A stretch of DNA of 64,000 bases from Luteimonas abyssi (GTDB lineage Bacteria; Pseudomonadota; Gammaproteobacteria; Xanthomonadales; Xanthomonadaceae), in the NCBI RefSeq assembly GCF_001482195.1, contig NZ_KQ759763.1, forward strand, positions 2,278,285-2,342,284. The letters are read 5' to 3'. Of this stretch, positions 8,239-17,181 are shown piece after piece (the stretch's first letter is position 1; every line of letters begins with the position of its first letter). The notes below the pieces were generated by a model. It ran no database searches, was not told where the DNA came from, and saw only the letters and a list, made by a program, of their open reading frames with translations. The position numbers and the translations under genes are program-made.

Positions 8239-9474
8239 ATGTCCGCACTCCGCTCGCCCACCCCGATGACCGCGCCGACGCCCGTTCCGATCCTTTACGG
8301 CCCGGACGAGCTACCGGCGCAACGTCTGCGTACGCGCGCGGGCCTCGAGGTCCGATGGCTCGACAGCCGCGGCCATCCGGCCGAGACGCTGCCCGAGGAC
8401 ACGCTGATCCTGCTCGACTTCTCGCATCCCGGGGCCGCCGAGGCCGCCCGTCTCGCCAGGGATCTTTCCGGTCGGGCCTTGGTGGCGGTGGGCACGACGT
8501 CGGGCGAAAACGCGCAAGGCGTGATCGCGGCGTTGCGTGCCGGCGTACGCGACTTCATCGACCTGGACGCGAGCGCCGCCGACATCGCCCTGCAACTGCG
8601 CCGGCTGCACGCCGATATCGCCTCTCCGCACGTGCGGTCCGTGGCCATGACGCCACCCCGCGGGCGGGTCGTGGTGGTGCTCGGCGTGCGCGCCGGCCTC
8701 GGCACCAGCACGCTGGTCGCGCATCTCGGTGCGCTGGCCGCATCGGCACTGCACACGCGGCCATCCCCGTCCGGCGACCTGACGGCCCTGCTGATCGACC
8801 TGGGCCAGCCTGTCGGCGATCTCGGCCTGTATCTGGACCTGCGCGGCGACTTCGGTCTCGAACAGGCGCTGCGCGGACCCGAGCGCCTGGACGCCACGCT
8901 GGTACGCAGCGCGATGCCTCGGCACGCCAGCGGCGCCGGTCTGCTCGCGCCGGCGCAGGCATCGGCCGAGGGCCTCGACCCGCTCCCCCTGCTGGTCAAA
9001 CTCCGTGCGCTGTATCCGCTGACCCTGGTGGATCTCGCAGGCCCCAGCCACCGGCACTGGCCCACCGGCCTGCTGCGCGAGGCCGATGCGGTCTGGTTGC
9101 TCGCCGACCCCGCGGTCGGCTCCCTAGTGGCCCTGGATGCCGCGCTCGCCGCCCTGCGCGCGACCCGGGGCGGGGACACCGGCGTGGGGCTGGTGATCGC
9201 ACGTCACGACCAGGATGCGGGGCTTCCTCCACCACAGATCGCAGCACGCTTTGGCTTGCCGCTGCTGGGGGTCATCCCCGAACGCCTACGCACTCTGCGC
9301 GCCGCCTCGAACCTTGGTCAGCTGCTGCAGGACGCCTATCCGCGCGATCCATACCTGGCGGCGCTGCGCCTTCTGCTGCCGCATCTCCATCCTTTCATCG
9401 CCCCTCCCGGAAACACCGGGAGCGGGCGCCTCTCCCGCCTGCTCGCGAGGCTGCACGCATGGACAAGAAGGTAA
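8239..9474 (+). CDS. cpaE: CpaE/TadZ-like localisation ATPase with degenerate Walker A
   Basis: A 411-aa protein of the MinD/ParA superfamily that places the Tad machine at the pole in systems studied so far. Residues about 1-130 form a receiver-like domain without obvious phosphorylation residues. The ATPase-like half begins at VVVVLGVRAGLGTSTLVAHL (residues about 143-162). The deviant Walker A of this superfamily (KGGxGKT) is changed here: both signature lysines are absent (VRAGLGTST). TadZ proteins are known to vary at this site, so it may bind nucleotide weakly or not at all. Its last 16 bp overlap cpaF. Confidence 0.85.
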   Translation: MSALRSPTPMTAPTPVPILYGPDELPAQRLRTRAGLEVRWLDSRGHPAETLPEDTLILLDFSHPGAAEAARLARDLSGRALVAVGTTSGENAQGVIAALRAGVRDFIDLDASAADIALQLRRLHADIASPHVRSVAMTPPRGRVVVVLGVRAGLGTSTLVAHLGALAASALHTRPSPSGDLTALLIDLGQPVGDLGLYLDLRGDFGLEQALRGPERLDATLVRSAMPRHASGAGLLAPAQASAEGLDPLPLLVKLRALYPLTLVDLAGPSHRHWPTGLLREADAVWLLADPAVGSLVALDAALAALRATRGGDTGVGLVIARHDQDAGLPPPQIAARFGLPLLGVIPERLRTLRAASNLGQLLQDAYPRDPYLAALRLLLPHLHPFIAPPGNTGSGRLSRLLARLHAWTRR

Positions 9475-10826
9475 CGCCGATCACCAGCCGGCTGGGGCCG
9501 ATCATGAACCGACGCACGTCCAGCGAGGGCAGCGATCCCAGCCCGACGTTCGAGCACAGCGAGCAGTTCCAGGGCGTCCTGTCCGCGGCCCACGAGCATC
9601 TGCTCAACCGCATCGAGGACGAACGCCTGGATGTCGATGCCTGGGCACCGGATACCACCGAACGCTACGTGCGCGGGCAGACCGTCGCCTTCATCGAGGA
9701 GTGGCGGATCCCGATCAACGAGGGCGAGATGGATCTCGTCGTCCAGGCCCTGTGCAAGGAACTCAACGGATTCGGCCCGATCGACGATCTCCTGCACGAT
9801 CCGAGCATCGAGGACATCCTGATCAACGGCCCTGGCGAGATCCATGTCTCGCAGGGCGGCATGATGCGCCGGGTGCCGGCCCGCTTCAGCGACGATCGCC
9901 ACCTGCTGCGGATCCTGCGCCGCATTCTGGCCCCGCTCGGCCGGCGCCTCGACGACTCCAGTCCGATGGTCGACGCGCGCCTGCCCAACGGCGGACGCCT
10001 CAACGCGATCATCTCGCCGCTCGCGGTCGATGGGCCGATGGTGTCGATCCGGAAGTTTCGTCAGGACCCGTTCTCGCCCGAGGAACTGCTGGCGAAGGGA
10101 AGCTTCGACCGACCGATGCTGGCGATGCTGCAGGCGCTGGTGCTCGGCCGCTGCAACATCCTGATCTCCGGCGGCACCAGTTCCGGAAAGACCTCGCTGC
10201 TGAATGCACTGGCCGGGATCATCCCCGAATCCGAGCGTGTCATCACGATCGAGGACACCGCGGAACTGTCGCTCAAGCATCCGCATGTGGTCCGGCTGGA
10301 AAGCCGCATGGGCGGGCTCGACGGCAGCGGCGAGATCGGGTTGCGCGAACTGGTCCGCAACAGCCTGCGCATGCGGCCGGACCGGATCGTCGTCGGCGAG
10401 GTCCGCGGTCCCGAAGTCATGGAGATGCTGCAGGCCATGAACACCGGACACGACGGCTCGATGGCGACCATCCACGCGAACTCCCCACGCGACTGCCTGC
10501 ACCGGATCGAGATGCTCGCCGGATTCGCCGGTTTCCAGGGCAACGGCGACAGCCTGCGACAGCAGGTCGCCAGCGCGATCGATTTCATCGTCCAGATCGG
10601 GCGGTTGGGCAACGGCCGCCGGGTGGTGCTGTCGATCACCGAGATCGTCGGCGTGAGCGACCGCGTGGTCACCACGCAGGAATTGTTCCGCCACGAAGCG
10701 CGCATCGGCGAGGACGGCGTCGAGCGCGACCGCTGGAACGGGCTCGGCTTCCATCCCCACACCCCGAAGCTGGAACCGTTCCGGCAATTCCTCCGCGATG
10801 CGTCCCAGGCCGAGCCGCTGCCGTGA
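9459..10826 (+). CDS. cpaF: Tad secretion ATPase CpaF (TadA)
   Basis: The hexameric ATPase that powers Flp pilus extrusion, 455 aa. The core of the VirB11/PulE-type fold is clear: GPIDDLLHDPSIEDILINGP in the N-terminal domain, Walker A GGTSSGKTSLLNAL (from residue 237), the Asp box VITIEDTAELSL, and the Walker B region RMRPDRIVVGEVRGPEVMEM (about 305-325), with a His-box HDGSMATIHANS. The start at 9459 (MDKKVTPITSRLG) lies inside the end of cpaE, a 16-bp overlap. The longer upstream open frame is a shadow of cpaE. Confidence 0.95.
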   Translation: MDKKVTPITSRLGPIMNRRTSSEGSDPSPTFEHSEQFQGVLSAAHEHLLNRIEDERLDVDAWAPDTTERYVRGQTVAFIEEWRIPINEGEMDLVVQALCKELNGFGPIDDLLHDPSIEDILINGPGEIHVSQGGMMRRVPARFSDDRHLLRILRRILAPLGRRLDDSSPMVDARLPNGGRLNAIISPLAVDGPMVSIRKFRQDPFSPEELLAKGSFDRPMLAMLQALVLGRCNILISGGTSSGKTSLLNALAGIIPESERVITIEDTAELSLKHPHVVRLESRMGGLDGSGEIGLRELVRNSLRMRPDRIVVGEVRGPEVMEMLQAMNTGHDGSMATIHANSPRDCLHRIEMLAGFAGFQGNGDSLRQQVASAIDFIVQIGRLGNGRRVVLSITEIVGVSDRVVTTQELFRHEARIGEDGVERDRWNGLGFHPHTPKLEPFRQFLRDASQAEPLP

Positions 10827-11764
10827 CCGGCGTGCTCGCCTTGCTGGCGGTCTCGGCGCTGGTGCTGGCCGGCGCGATGGAGCTGTGGTGGCAATCGACT
10901 GCCCAGGCCCGCCAGCGGGCGGCGCTGGCGCATACCGAGCGCAACCTCGGCACGACCGCGACCGCGGGCATCGCGACACGCCAGGCTGCCGGCGCGGCGG
11001 GCCGGACCGGGTCGCACCGCGCACAACCGGCGCCGGTGCTGTATCTGCGCGACCTGCTGCATCGCGCAGCGCTGAGCGAAGGCGGCTTCATCCTGGCCCT
11101 GTCGCCGGGAATGGCGCTGGCCGTCGTCGCCGCGATGCGGCTGGGGACCGCGTGGGCGGCGCTGCCGATGCTGATCGTCTATCTGCTCGGGCTCGGGTTC
11201 TGGCTGCACCGGCGCATCGATGCACTGCGACAGAAACTGCTGCGGCAGATGCCCGACGTGCTCGACGACATGGTCCGCATGGCAGGCATCGGCAACAGCC
11301 TGCCCATGGCCTTTCAGGCCGCGACGCAACACGCGCCGCCCCCGCTGCGTGCATTGCTCGACGCCACCCTGAGCCAGGTCCGCAGCGGCCAGGATCTGGA
11401 TCGTGCGCTGCAGGCCGCGGCACGCCCGTACCGCATTCCGGTGTTCGACGTACTCGCCATCGTGCTGGGCACCGCGATCCGCGTCGGTGGACGCGCCGAC
11501 CAGGTGCTGCAGCGCATGAGCGACTTCATCCGCGATCAGGAACAGGCGCAGCGCGACCTGCGCGCGACGACGTCCGAAACCCGGGCCTCGGCGTGGGTGC
11601 TGGGGTTGCTGCCGCCGGTCTGCGCGCTGGCGATGGCGATGTTGTCGCCCGATTTCTTCATGCCCATGATCGAGACATCGACCGGGCATCGCCTGCTGCT
11701 GGCAGCGCTGGTGTTCGAAGGCATCGGCGCGGTGTTCCTCTATCGTCTGGCGCGTTCGCTATGA
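10823..11764 (+). CDS. tadB: Flp pilus assembly inner-membrane protein TadB
   Basis: A 313-aa polytopic membrane protein with a GspF-type (T2SF) domain (LRQMPDVLDDMVRMAGIGNS, then PYRIPVFDVLAIVLGTAIRV). It has one N-terminal helix, a helix pair around residues 90-130, and C-terminal helices. With TadC it forms the inner-membrane platform for the CpaF motor. The start is GTG 10823, overlapping the cpaF stop (GTGA). The 3' end overlaps a 15-codon open frame that leads into tadC. Confidence 0.88.
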   Translation: MTGVLALLAVSALVLAGAMELWWQSTAQARQRAALAHTERNLGTTATAGIATRQAAGAAGRTGSHRAQPAPVLYLRDLLHRAALSEGGFILALSPGMALAVVAAMRLGTAWAALPMLIVYLLGLGFWLHRRIDALRQKLLRQMPDVLDDMVRMAGIGNSLPMAFQAATQHAPPPLRALLDATLSQVRSGQDLDRALQAAARPYRIPVFDVLAIVLGTAIRVGGRADQVLQRMSDFIRDQEQAQRDLRATTSETRASAWVLGLLPPVCALAMAMLSPDFFMPMIETSTGHRLLLAALVFEGIGAVFLYRLARSL

Positions 11765-11808
11765 ACGCGGAGACGTCGATGCCGGTCCTCGCGGAGACGT
11801 CGCCATGA
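11761..11808 (+). CDS. 15-codon mini-ORF linking tadB and tadC (possible translational coupler)
   Basis: The frame reads MNAETSMPVLAETSP. Its ATG overlaps the tadB stop (ATGA at 11761) and its TGA overlaps the tadC start (ATGA at 11805). A 13-bp direct repeat, CGCGGAGACGTCG, occurs twice inside it. Ribosomes leaving tadB could restart here and be handed to tadC. This is read from the overlaps alone; no homologous peptide is recognised, and it may not be a gene. Confidence 0.35.
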   Translation: MNAETSMPVLAETSP

Positions 11809-12740
11809 GCGGCGCGGCCTGGCTCGCCGCGGCCGTGGTCGCGCTCTGCGTGCTGATGGCCGGCGGAGGCGTCGCGATGTTCGTGCGCGATCTTCGTCAG
11901 CAGCGGGTCGCCCGCCATCTGCAGGGTGCCCTGCAAGCGCGCGCCGGTGCCTCGGAACGACAGGAGCAAACGCCACCGGCGCATTGGTGGTCCGGACTCG
12001 AGATCCTGGGACGTCGCCTGTCGGACGGACGCCTCGGTGCGCTGCTGTTGGCCGGCGAGGATCGCCTGCTGCTCGATCAGGCCGGCTGGAACGACCGCAC
12101 GGGCACCGCGCTCTATCTGGGTGCGCGGGTCACGCTCGCGCTGTTCTTCGCACTGCTGGCGGTGGTCCTCGCGGCCCCCCGCGGCCCGACCGCCGCAGTG
12201 GCGATCGTCGGCGCGCTGGCCGCGGGCGTGTTGCTGCCCAAGATCGTGCTGCGCAGCTGGGCGGCGCGGATCCGCAAGCGCGCGGCGGAGGAATTGCCGC
12301 TGCTCGTCGACCTGCTGCGCCTGCTGCAGGGCGTCGGCTTCAGCATGGATCAGAGTCTGCAGATGCTCGGTGAGCAGCTCGGCGGCGCACTGCCCGTATT
12401 GGGTCGCGAACTGCGCGAGGCCAACACCGCCTATGCGCGCGGACGCAGCCGTCCGCAATCCTTGCGCCGGCTCGGTGAGTCGTTCGGCAGCGACGATCTG
12501 CGCAGCCTGGTGCAGGTGATCGTGCAGGTCTCCCAGCACGGCGGCTCCGTGCAGGAGCCCCTGCGCCAGTTCGCCGAGCGCCTGCGCGAACAGCGTCGCG
12601 CCTCGCTCAAGGAACGCGTCGGCAAGCTGTCGGTGAAGATGACCGTGGTGATGATGCTGACCCTGCTCCCGGCACTGATGCTGGTGCTGGGCGGTCCCGC
12701 CATCATCGCGCTCTCCAGTGCGATGAGCCGGATGAACTGA
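11805..12740 (+). CDS. tadC: Flp pilus assembly inner-membrane protein TadC
   Basis: A 311-aa polytopic protein with a T2SF/GspF domain, the partner of TadB. Visible features are an N-terminal helix (residues about 4-27), a helical pair near residues 105-145, the cytoplasmic EELPLLVDLLRLLQGVGFSM and FGSDDLRSLVQVIVQVSQHG segments, and a C-terminal hydrophobic pair (MTVVMMLTLLPALMLVLGGP). It starts in the ATGA that ends the mini-ORF, 40 bp after the tadB stop, and ends 10 bp before tadD. Confidence 0.88.
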   Translation: MSGAAWLAAAVVALCVLMAGGGVAMFVRDLRQQRVARHLQGALQARAGASERQEQTPPAHWWSGLEILGRRLSDGRLGALLLAGEDRLLLDQAGWNDRTGTALYLGARVTLALFFALLAVVLAAPRGPTAAVAIVGALAAGVLLPKIVLRSWAARIRKRAAEELPLLVDLLRLLQGVGFSMDQSLQMLGEQLGGALPVLGRELREANTAYARGRSRPQSLRRLGESFGSDDLRSLVQVIVQVSQHGGSVQEPLRQFAERLREQRRASLKERVGKLSVKMTVVMMLTLLPALMLVLGGPAIIALSSAMSRMN

Positions 12741-12750
12741 GGAGATGGGG

Positions 12751-13566
12751 ATGAAGGCGTCGCGACCGGTTCCATCACTCGCACTGCTCGCACTGCTCGC
12801 ACTGTGTGCGCTGACCGCATGTGGCAGCACGCCACGGCTCCCGCCCGCCGCCCTCGCGCCCGCCGTCGAGAGGACGGACGCGACCGACGACCGTGCCATG
12901 CATCTCGCGCTGATCGCGCGGATGCAGCACGAAGGGGCCTGGTACGCCTCGCTGGCGCACATCGACGCGCATCGCGCCCGGCACGGCAACAGCGCTGCGT
13001 TGCAGGTGTTGCGCGCGGACGCCCTGCGCGAAACCGGCCGCCTCGACGACGCCGACGCCGCATATCGTGGGCTGACCCAGGGACGCGAGGCCGCCGCAGC
13101 CTGGCACGGACTCGGACTGGTGACGGCCCGGCGCGGCGACCCGGCCACCGCCAGCACGCACCTGGAGCGTGCCGTACGTCTGGATCCGCTCAACGCCGTC
13201 TACGTGAGCGATCTCGGCTTCGCCCGCATGCAGGCCGGCCAGCATGCCGCGGCACGGGAGCCCTTGGCCCAGGCGGCGGAACTGGCACCGGCCGACCCGC
13301 GCGCGATCGCCAATCTCGCGACCTGGCTGATGGTCGGTGGCGATGTCGCCGGCGCGGCGCGGCTGATGGACGAAGCCGGCCTGCCCCCCGGGACCCGCGA
13401 CGAGGTCCACCGCCTGTCGCAGGCACTGCGCAGTGCGCCACAGGCGCGCATGCCACCCGCCGCATCGGGCGGAAGCCAGCAGACCGCCTCCGGCGCGTTC
13501 TCGCCGCCGCGCACGATGTTGCAGCGCTTCGGCGGCGCCGACGATCTCCAGGAGGTTTCACGATGA
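12751..13566 (+). CDS. tadD: TadD, TPR-containing pilotin-like lipoprotein
   Basis: A 271-aa lipoprotein with signal sequence LALLALLALCALTAC and the lipobox Cys at about residue 25. The mature part is built of tetratricopeptide helices (ADALRETGRLDDADAAYRGL, then AAAWHGLGLVTARRGDPATA and NAVYVSDLGFARMQAGQHAA). TadD helps the secretin to assemble. ATG 12751 is preferred over 12745 because only it has proper spacing to the GAGGAG just upstream. The stop overlaps the next gene (ATGA). The signal-peptide core is coded by three perfect CTCGCACTG repeats. Confidence 0.87.
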   Translation: MKASRPVPSLALLALLALCALTACGSTPRLPPAALAPAVERTDATDDRAMHLALIARMQHEGAWYASLAHIDAHRARHGNSAALQVLRADALRETGRLDDADAAYRGLTQGREAAAAWHGLGLVTARRGDPATASTHLERAVRLDPLNAVYVSDLGFARMQAGQHAAAREPLAQAAELAPADPRAIANLATWLMVGGDVAGAARLMDEAGLPPGTRDEVHRLSQALRSAPQARMPPAASGGSQQTASGAFSPPRTMLQRFGGADDLQEVSR

Positions 13567-13982
13567 CATCCCCCCGCGCCATTGCGCCTTCCCGCCGCGT
13601 CGTCGCGACCGGCCTATGCATGCTCGTCGCGCTGTTGATCGCAGCGCCGCTCGCTGCGCAGCAGAAGCCCTTGACCGGTCGCATGCTGTCCACCCCGGTA
13701 CCGCAACCCGACACGCTGCCCGTGGTGGATGTCCCCGATGCCGCCCGTCCCCCGCAGACGCCGTGGCCGACCATCGCACCCGGCCGCTCCGGAAGCGATT
13801 TCGGCGATGCGACCCGGTCTCTGTTCGCGCTGCAGGCCGACCCGCACCGACCCGGCGTCCAGCGCCCCGTGACCGGCGAACAGGCCAGCGCGGCGTACCG
13901 TCGCTATCTGCGCAGCTTCGAACACGACATCCCGGAGATGTTCGACATCAACGTCGCCGAACAACCGGCGCGCGGGCGCTGA
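13563..13982 (+). CDS. Small secreted DUF3613-like protein of the tad locus
   Basis: A 139-aa protein with an N-terminal signal segment (VVATGLCMLVALLIAAPLAA, then AQQ). The C-terminal half carries FGDATRSLFALQAD and AAYRRYLRSFEHDIPEMFD, which match my memory of DUF3613 proteins found next to tad genes in Xanthomonadaceae. The middle is Pro-rich. No function is known to me; the context suggests a periplasmic accessory of Flp pilus assembly. It overlaps tadD by 4 bp and precedes tadG by 7 bp. Confidence 0.7.
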   Translation: MTSPRAIAPSRRVVATGLCMLVALLIAAPLAAQQKPLTGRMLSTPVPQPDTLPVVDVPDAARPPQTPWPTIAPGRSGSDFGDATRSLFALQADPHRPGVQRPVTGEQASAAYRRYLRSFEHDIPEMFDINVAEQPARGR

Positions 13983-13989
13983 ACGCGTC

Positions 13990-16134
13990 ATGCCCACGCC
14001 GCAGCCACGCCGCAACCGGGCCGCCGTCCAACGCGGCAGCATGGCCGTGACCATGCTGTGGCTGCTGGTCGGGCTGAGCGCCCTGCTCGGCCTGGTGGAA
14101 GTCGGCTACCTCTATTGGGCCAAGCGCGACGCGCAGAAGGTCGCCGACCTCGCCGCCATCGCCGGTGTGCAACGGATGGACCAATGCGTGGCATCGGACA
14201 ACGCCGCCGCACGCGTCAATGCCGTCGACGATCACGGATTCACGGGCGAACTCGAGATCGCCTGCGGACACTGGTCTCCGACGCAGCCGCTTGAGCGCCG
14301 CTTCATCGAATCCGACGACGCCACCGTCAATGCCGTCCAGGTCGTCGCACGGCGCAGTGGCCTGACGTCGTTCTTCCTCGGCGAACTCGTGATCGTCGAA
14401 GCCCGGGCGGTGGCGCTTGCGACGCCGCCGACCACGGCGTTCTCGGTGGGTGCGCAGCTGCTGCGACTCAACGGCAATACGCCGCTGGGAAGCGTGCTGA
14501 AGCTGGTCGGCGCGGATCTCGACAACACGTCCGTGCTGGGCTACGACGGTCTGGCGCAGGTGAAGGTCACGGCGGGCGGGCTGCTCGAGGCACTGGGCCT
14601 CCCGCTCGACACCAGCATCGGCGTAGGCGAACTGGAAGCGCTGCTCGCGGCACGACGCGTCTCGCTGGCGCAGGTGCTCGATGCCAGCGCCCGTCTGGTG
14701 GCGCAGGACACCGGCGTGTCGATCAATCTGCACGCCCTGCACAATGCGCTGGGCGCCGCCCTCGACCTCGACGCGCCGTCGATCCAGCTCGGTGGCCGTG
14801 CCGGTGCCCTGTTCGCCAGCATCGCGTCCGCTGACGGTCTCGCCGCGGGCGCCCTGGAGACGGAACTGTCGGTGCTCGACCTGCTCAACACATCGATCAT
14901 GATCGCCGGGCAGGGCCGCGCCGTCGCCATCCGGAGCCTGGACATCGCCGGGGTCAGGATCGACGGCGGTATCGTCGAGCCGCCCTCGCTGGGAATGGGC
15001 GGCGTCGGCACCCGGGCCTACAACGCGCAGATCCGCGTCTACGTCGACATCGATACCGACAACATCAGCGTGCCCCTGGTCCCGACGCTGCTGCGGCTGC
15101 TGGATACGCGGCTGCGGCTGCCCCTGCATGTGGACGTCACCAATGCCATGGGCACGCTCACGGAGATCCACTGCAACGCGGGCGACGACGCACCCGACAC
15201 GGCGACCATCGACATCGAGTCCTCGATCCTGCGCGCCTGCGTGGGCCGGGTGGACCCAGCTGCGCGTTACTCGACCGCCGACGTGTGCGGAACCACGCTT
15301 CAGGACGAAACGCTGCTGCGATTGCTGGGCGCACCGCTGGTCCGCAACCGCATCGAGCTGCCGGCGCTCCATCACCAGGACAGCCTGACCCTGGCTGCGG
15401 GCGAGACCGGCTCGACCCGGGTCAATTCGCTCGCACTCGGGGATGCGGTCCAGCGATTGACCCGGGAATTGCTACGCGTACTGTCGAATATGCTGGCACC
15501 GCAAACAGCCACAGCCGGCGATGTCGCAAACGACCTTGCCCGGCAATACGCCGAGGCCGCACCGCGCAATGGGGGGCGCTACAGCGCGGACAACATCATC
15601 GCGCTGGCTCGGAACGGCTCGCCAGAACTCGGCCTGGCGCCGATCGGTGACTGGCAGGTGAGCAGGGGTGTCCCACGTTCGTGCGGCCTACTCTTTACAT
15701 GCTGGCGCGACGGCTCGGTCTGGGAGGGCTACCGCGCGGCGGTGACCGGCCAGGGCCTGGGGGTGCTCGATGGTCTGCTGGGCACGATCCTGGGGGGACT
15801 CGTCATCAACCGCTGCGATTCGCTCATCGGCAACATCCTCAACTACAACGGCTGCGTTACCAACAACCTGGCCTCCTATCTGCAGACGGCCCCCGAGGGC
15901 GTGCTCGACGCTGCGGCCGCCGACATGACCACACAACCCGGTACAGCCCCCCTCGCGTGTGGCGGACTGCTGTGCAGGCTTCTGGGCCCGGTGATCGACC
16001 TGCTTCGCCCGGTCCTCAACGGCATCGGCGCGCTGCTCTCGTCCGCCCTCGCCGACCTGCTGGGCCTGGAACTGGGCAGGACCGATGTCCACCTGCAATC
16101 CCTGCAGTGCACACCGGCCCGGCTGGTGCAGTAG
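13990..16134 (+). CDS. tadG: Large TadG-like minor pseudopilin
   Basis: A 714-aa protein. The N-terminus (RGSMAVTMLWLLVGLSALLG, then LVEVGYLYWAKRDAQKVADLAAIAG) matches the TadG/TadE-type pseudopilin start with one helix and a following AADLAALAG-like segment. The rest is a large extracytoplasmic region rich in Leu/Val/Asp strands, with DUF2134-like features, several Cys near residues 558-666, and repeated LLxLLG segments. I do not see a von Willebrand A metal site (DxSxS). It closes the tad operon; a 101-bp gap with a possible new promoter follows. Confidence 0.75.
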   Translation: MPTPQPRRNRAAVQRGSMAVTMLWLLVGLSALLGLVEVGYLYWAKRDAQKVADLAAIAGVQRMDQCVASDNAAARVNAVDDHGFTGELEIACGHWSPTQPLERRFIESDDATVNAVQVVARRSGLTSFFLGELVIVEARAVALATPPTTAFSVGAQLLRLNGNTPLGSVLKLVGADLDNTSVLGYDGLAQVKVTAGGLLEALGLPLDTSIGVGELEALLAARRVSLAQVLDASARLVAQDTGVSINLHALHNALGAALDLDAPSIQLGGRAGALFASIASADGLAAGALETELSVLDLLNTSIMIAGQGRAVAIRSLDIAGVRIDGGIVEPPSLGMGGVGTRAYNAQIRVYVDIDTDNISVPLVPTLLRLLDTRLRLPLHVDVTNAMGTLTEIHCNAGDDAPDTATIDIESSILRACVGRVDPAARYSTADVCGTTLQDETLLRLLGAPLVRNRIELPALHHQDSLTLAAGETGSTRVNSLALGDAVQRLTRELLRVLSNMLAPQTATAGDVANDLARQYAEAAPRNGGRYSADNIIALARNGSPELGLAPIGDWQVSRGVPRSCGLLFTCWRDGSVWEGYRAAVTGQGLGVLDGLLGTILGGLVINRCDSLIGNILNYNGCVTNNLASYLQTAPEGVLDAAAADMTTQPGTAPLACGGLLCRLLGPVIDLLRPVLNGIGALLSSALADLLGLELGRTDVHLQSLQCTPARLVQ

Positions 16135-16159
16135 CCCGGGATGTCTGCGGCTGCTGGCC

Positions 16160-16191
16160 TTGTCAGAAGGACCTCGATCCGATGCTAGACT
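16160..16191 (+). promoter_or_regulatory. Possible promoter for the DUF2968 gene
   Basis: TTGTCA (16160-16165) and an extended -10, TGCTAGACT (16183-16191), lie 45-76 bp upstream of the next start. The spacing of 20 bp to the TAGACT hexamer is long, so this is only a candidate. Confidence 0.35.
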
Positions 16192-16235
16192 GCCGCCGAC
16201 ACACGTCGCACCTGCCGCCAGGGGAAAGGCCGCAT

Positions 16236-16979
16236 ATGTTCGCAACATGGAATCCGTTCGCTTCGTGCAGGCCGGGACGCGATCGCGTCGTCCAGACGCT
16301 CTCGCTCCTGCTTCTGCTGACCTTCGCCTCGTCGGCGCTCGCCGCACGCGGCGGCATGCGCACCACGCCGACCCCCGAAGCCACCGGCGCCAGCGCCGGC
16401 ACCGTGGCCGGCAGCAACATGGAGGAGTTGCGGCTGCTGATGGAGGCGGAGCGGCTGACCGAGTTGCGCACCACCTACAACGGCAACTACGGCGCGAGTC
16501 TGCTGTTCTACCCGGACACGCTGAACTACTACATCGCGCTGTTTCGCGATCGCGACTTCTGGCGGGTGATCAAGACCAGTTCCGTCGAAGAGGCGGAGCG
16601 CCTGTACCGCACCTTCGTCGACCAGACCGAGGAGCTGGCCCAGGTCTATATCGACACCGTTCGGCTCGAGGCGGGCAAGCAGTACACCGAGCAACTGGTG
16701 TCGCTCAACGAGCAGCGCCTGCAGAGTCTCCAGCGCGAGATGGACGCACAGCGCCAACAGTCGGTGCAGGTCAACGCCGCCCTGCAACAGGCGCGCCAGC
16801 AGGCCGCCTCGCTCAGCACCGACCTGCGCGCCTCGCATCAGCAGCTCGACACCCTGAACCAGCGGATCGAGAGCCTGCAGGCACAGCAGGCGAACCCGGA
16901 GCTCATCCTGCCCTCGCAGCCGCAGCCGGAAGGCGCACCCCCGACCACCGCGCAGCCGCTGCCCGAACCGACGCCCTGA
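16236..16979 (+). CDS. DUF2968-like secreted coiled-coil protein
   Basis: A 247-aa protein. The start at 16236 has a good ribosome binding site (GGGGAAAGG). A signal peptide ends near SSALAARGG (residue about 40). A conserved block, MEELRLLMEAERLTELRTTY and GASLLFYPDTLNYYIALFRD, matches the DUF2968 family as I remember it. Residues about 130-225 are a long Gln-rich coiled coil, and the tail is Pro-rich. It lies just after tadG on the same strand but seems to have its own promoter. Function unknown; periplasmic location is inferred. Confidence 0.75.
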   Translation: MFATWNPFASCRPGRDRVVQTLSLLLLLTFASSALAARGGMRTTPTPEATGASAGTVAGSNMEELRLLMEAERLTELRTTYNGNYGASLLFYPDTLNYYIALFRDRDFWRVIKTSSVEEAERLYRTFVDQTEELAQVYIDTVRLEAGKQYTEQLVSLNEQRLQSLQREMDAQRQQSVQVNAALQQARQQAASLSTDLRASHQQLDTLNQRIESLQAQQANPELILPSQPQPEGAPPTTAQPLPEPTP

Positions 16980-17181
16980 GGCATGCATGGGTCGCTCCCA
17001 GGACGCGACTCGCCGGGAAACGACCCGAAAGCGGAGAAGGCCGCACTCGTCGGCCCCCTGGGTCGTCCACGGACGCCCACCGCGGCGCCGGGTCCACGCC
17101 GTCGCACCCCTCGGCACCTCACTCAGGACGCGCTGGGTGATATCGCCGCCGCGGCTCCCCGCTGCTCCGGACGATCCGGAT

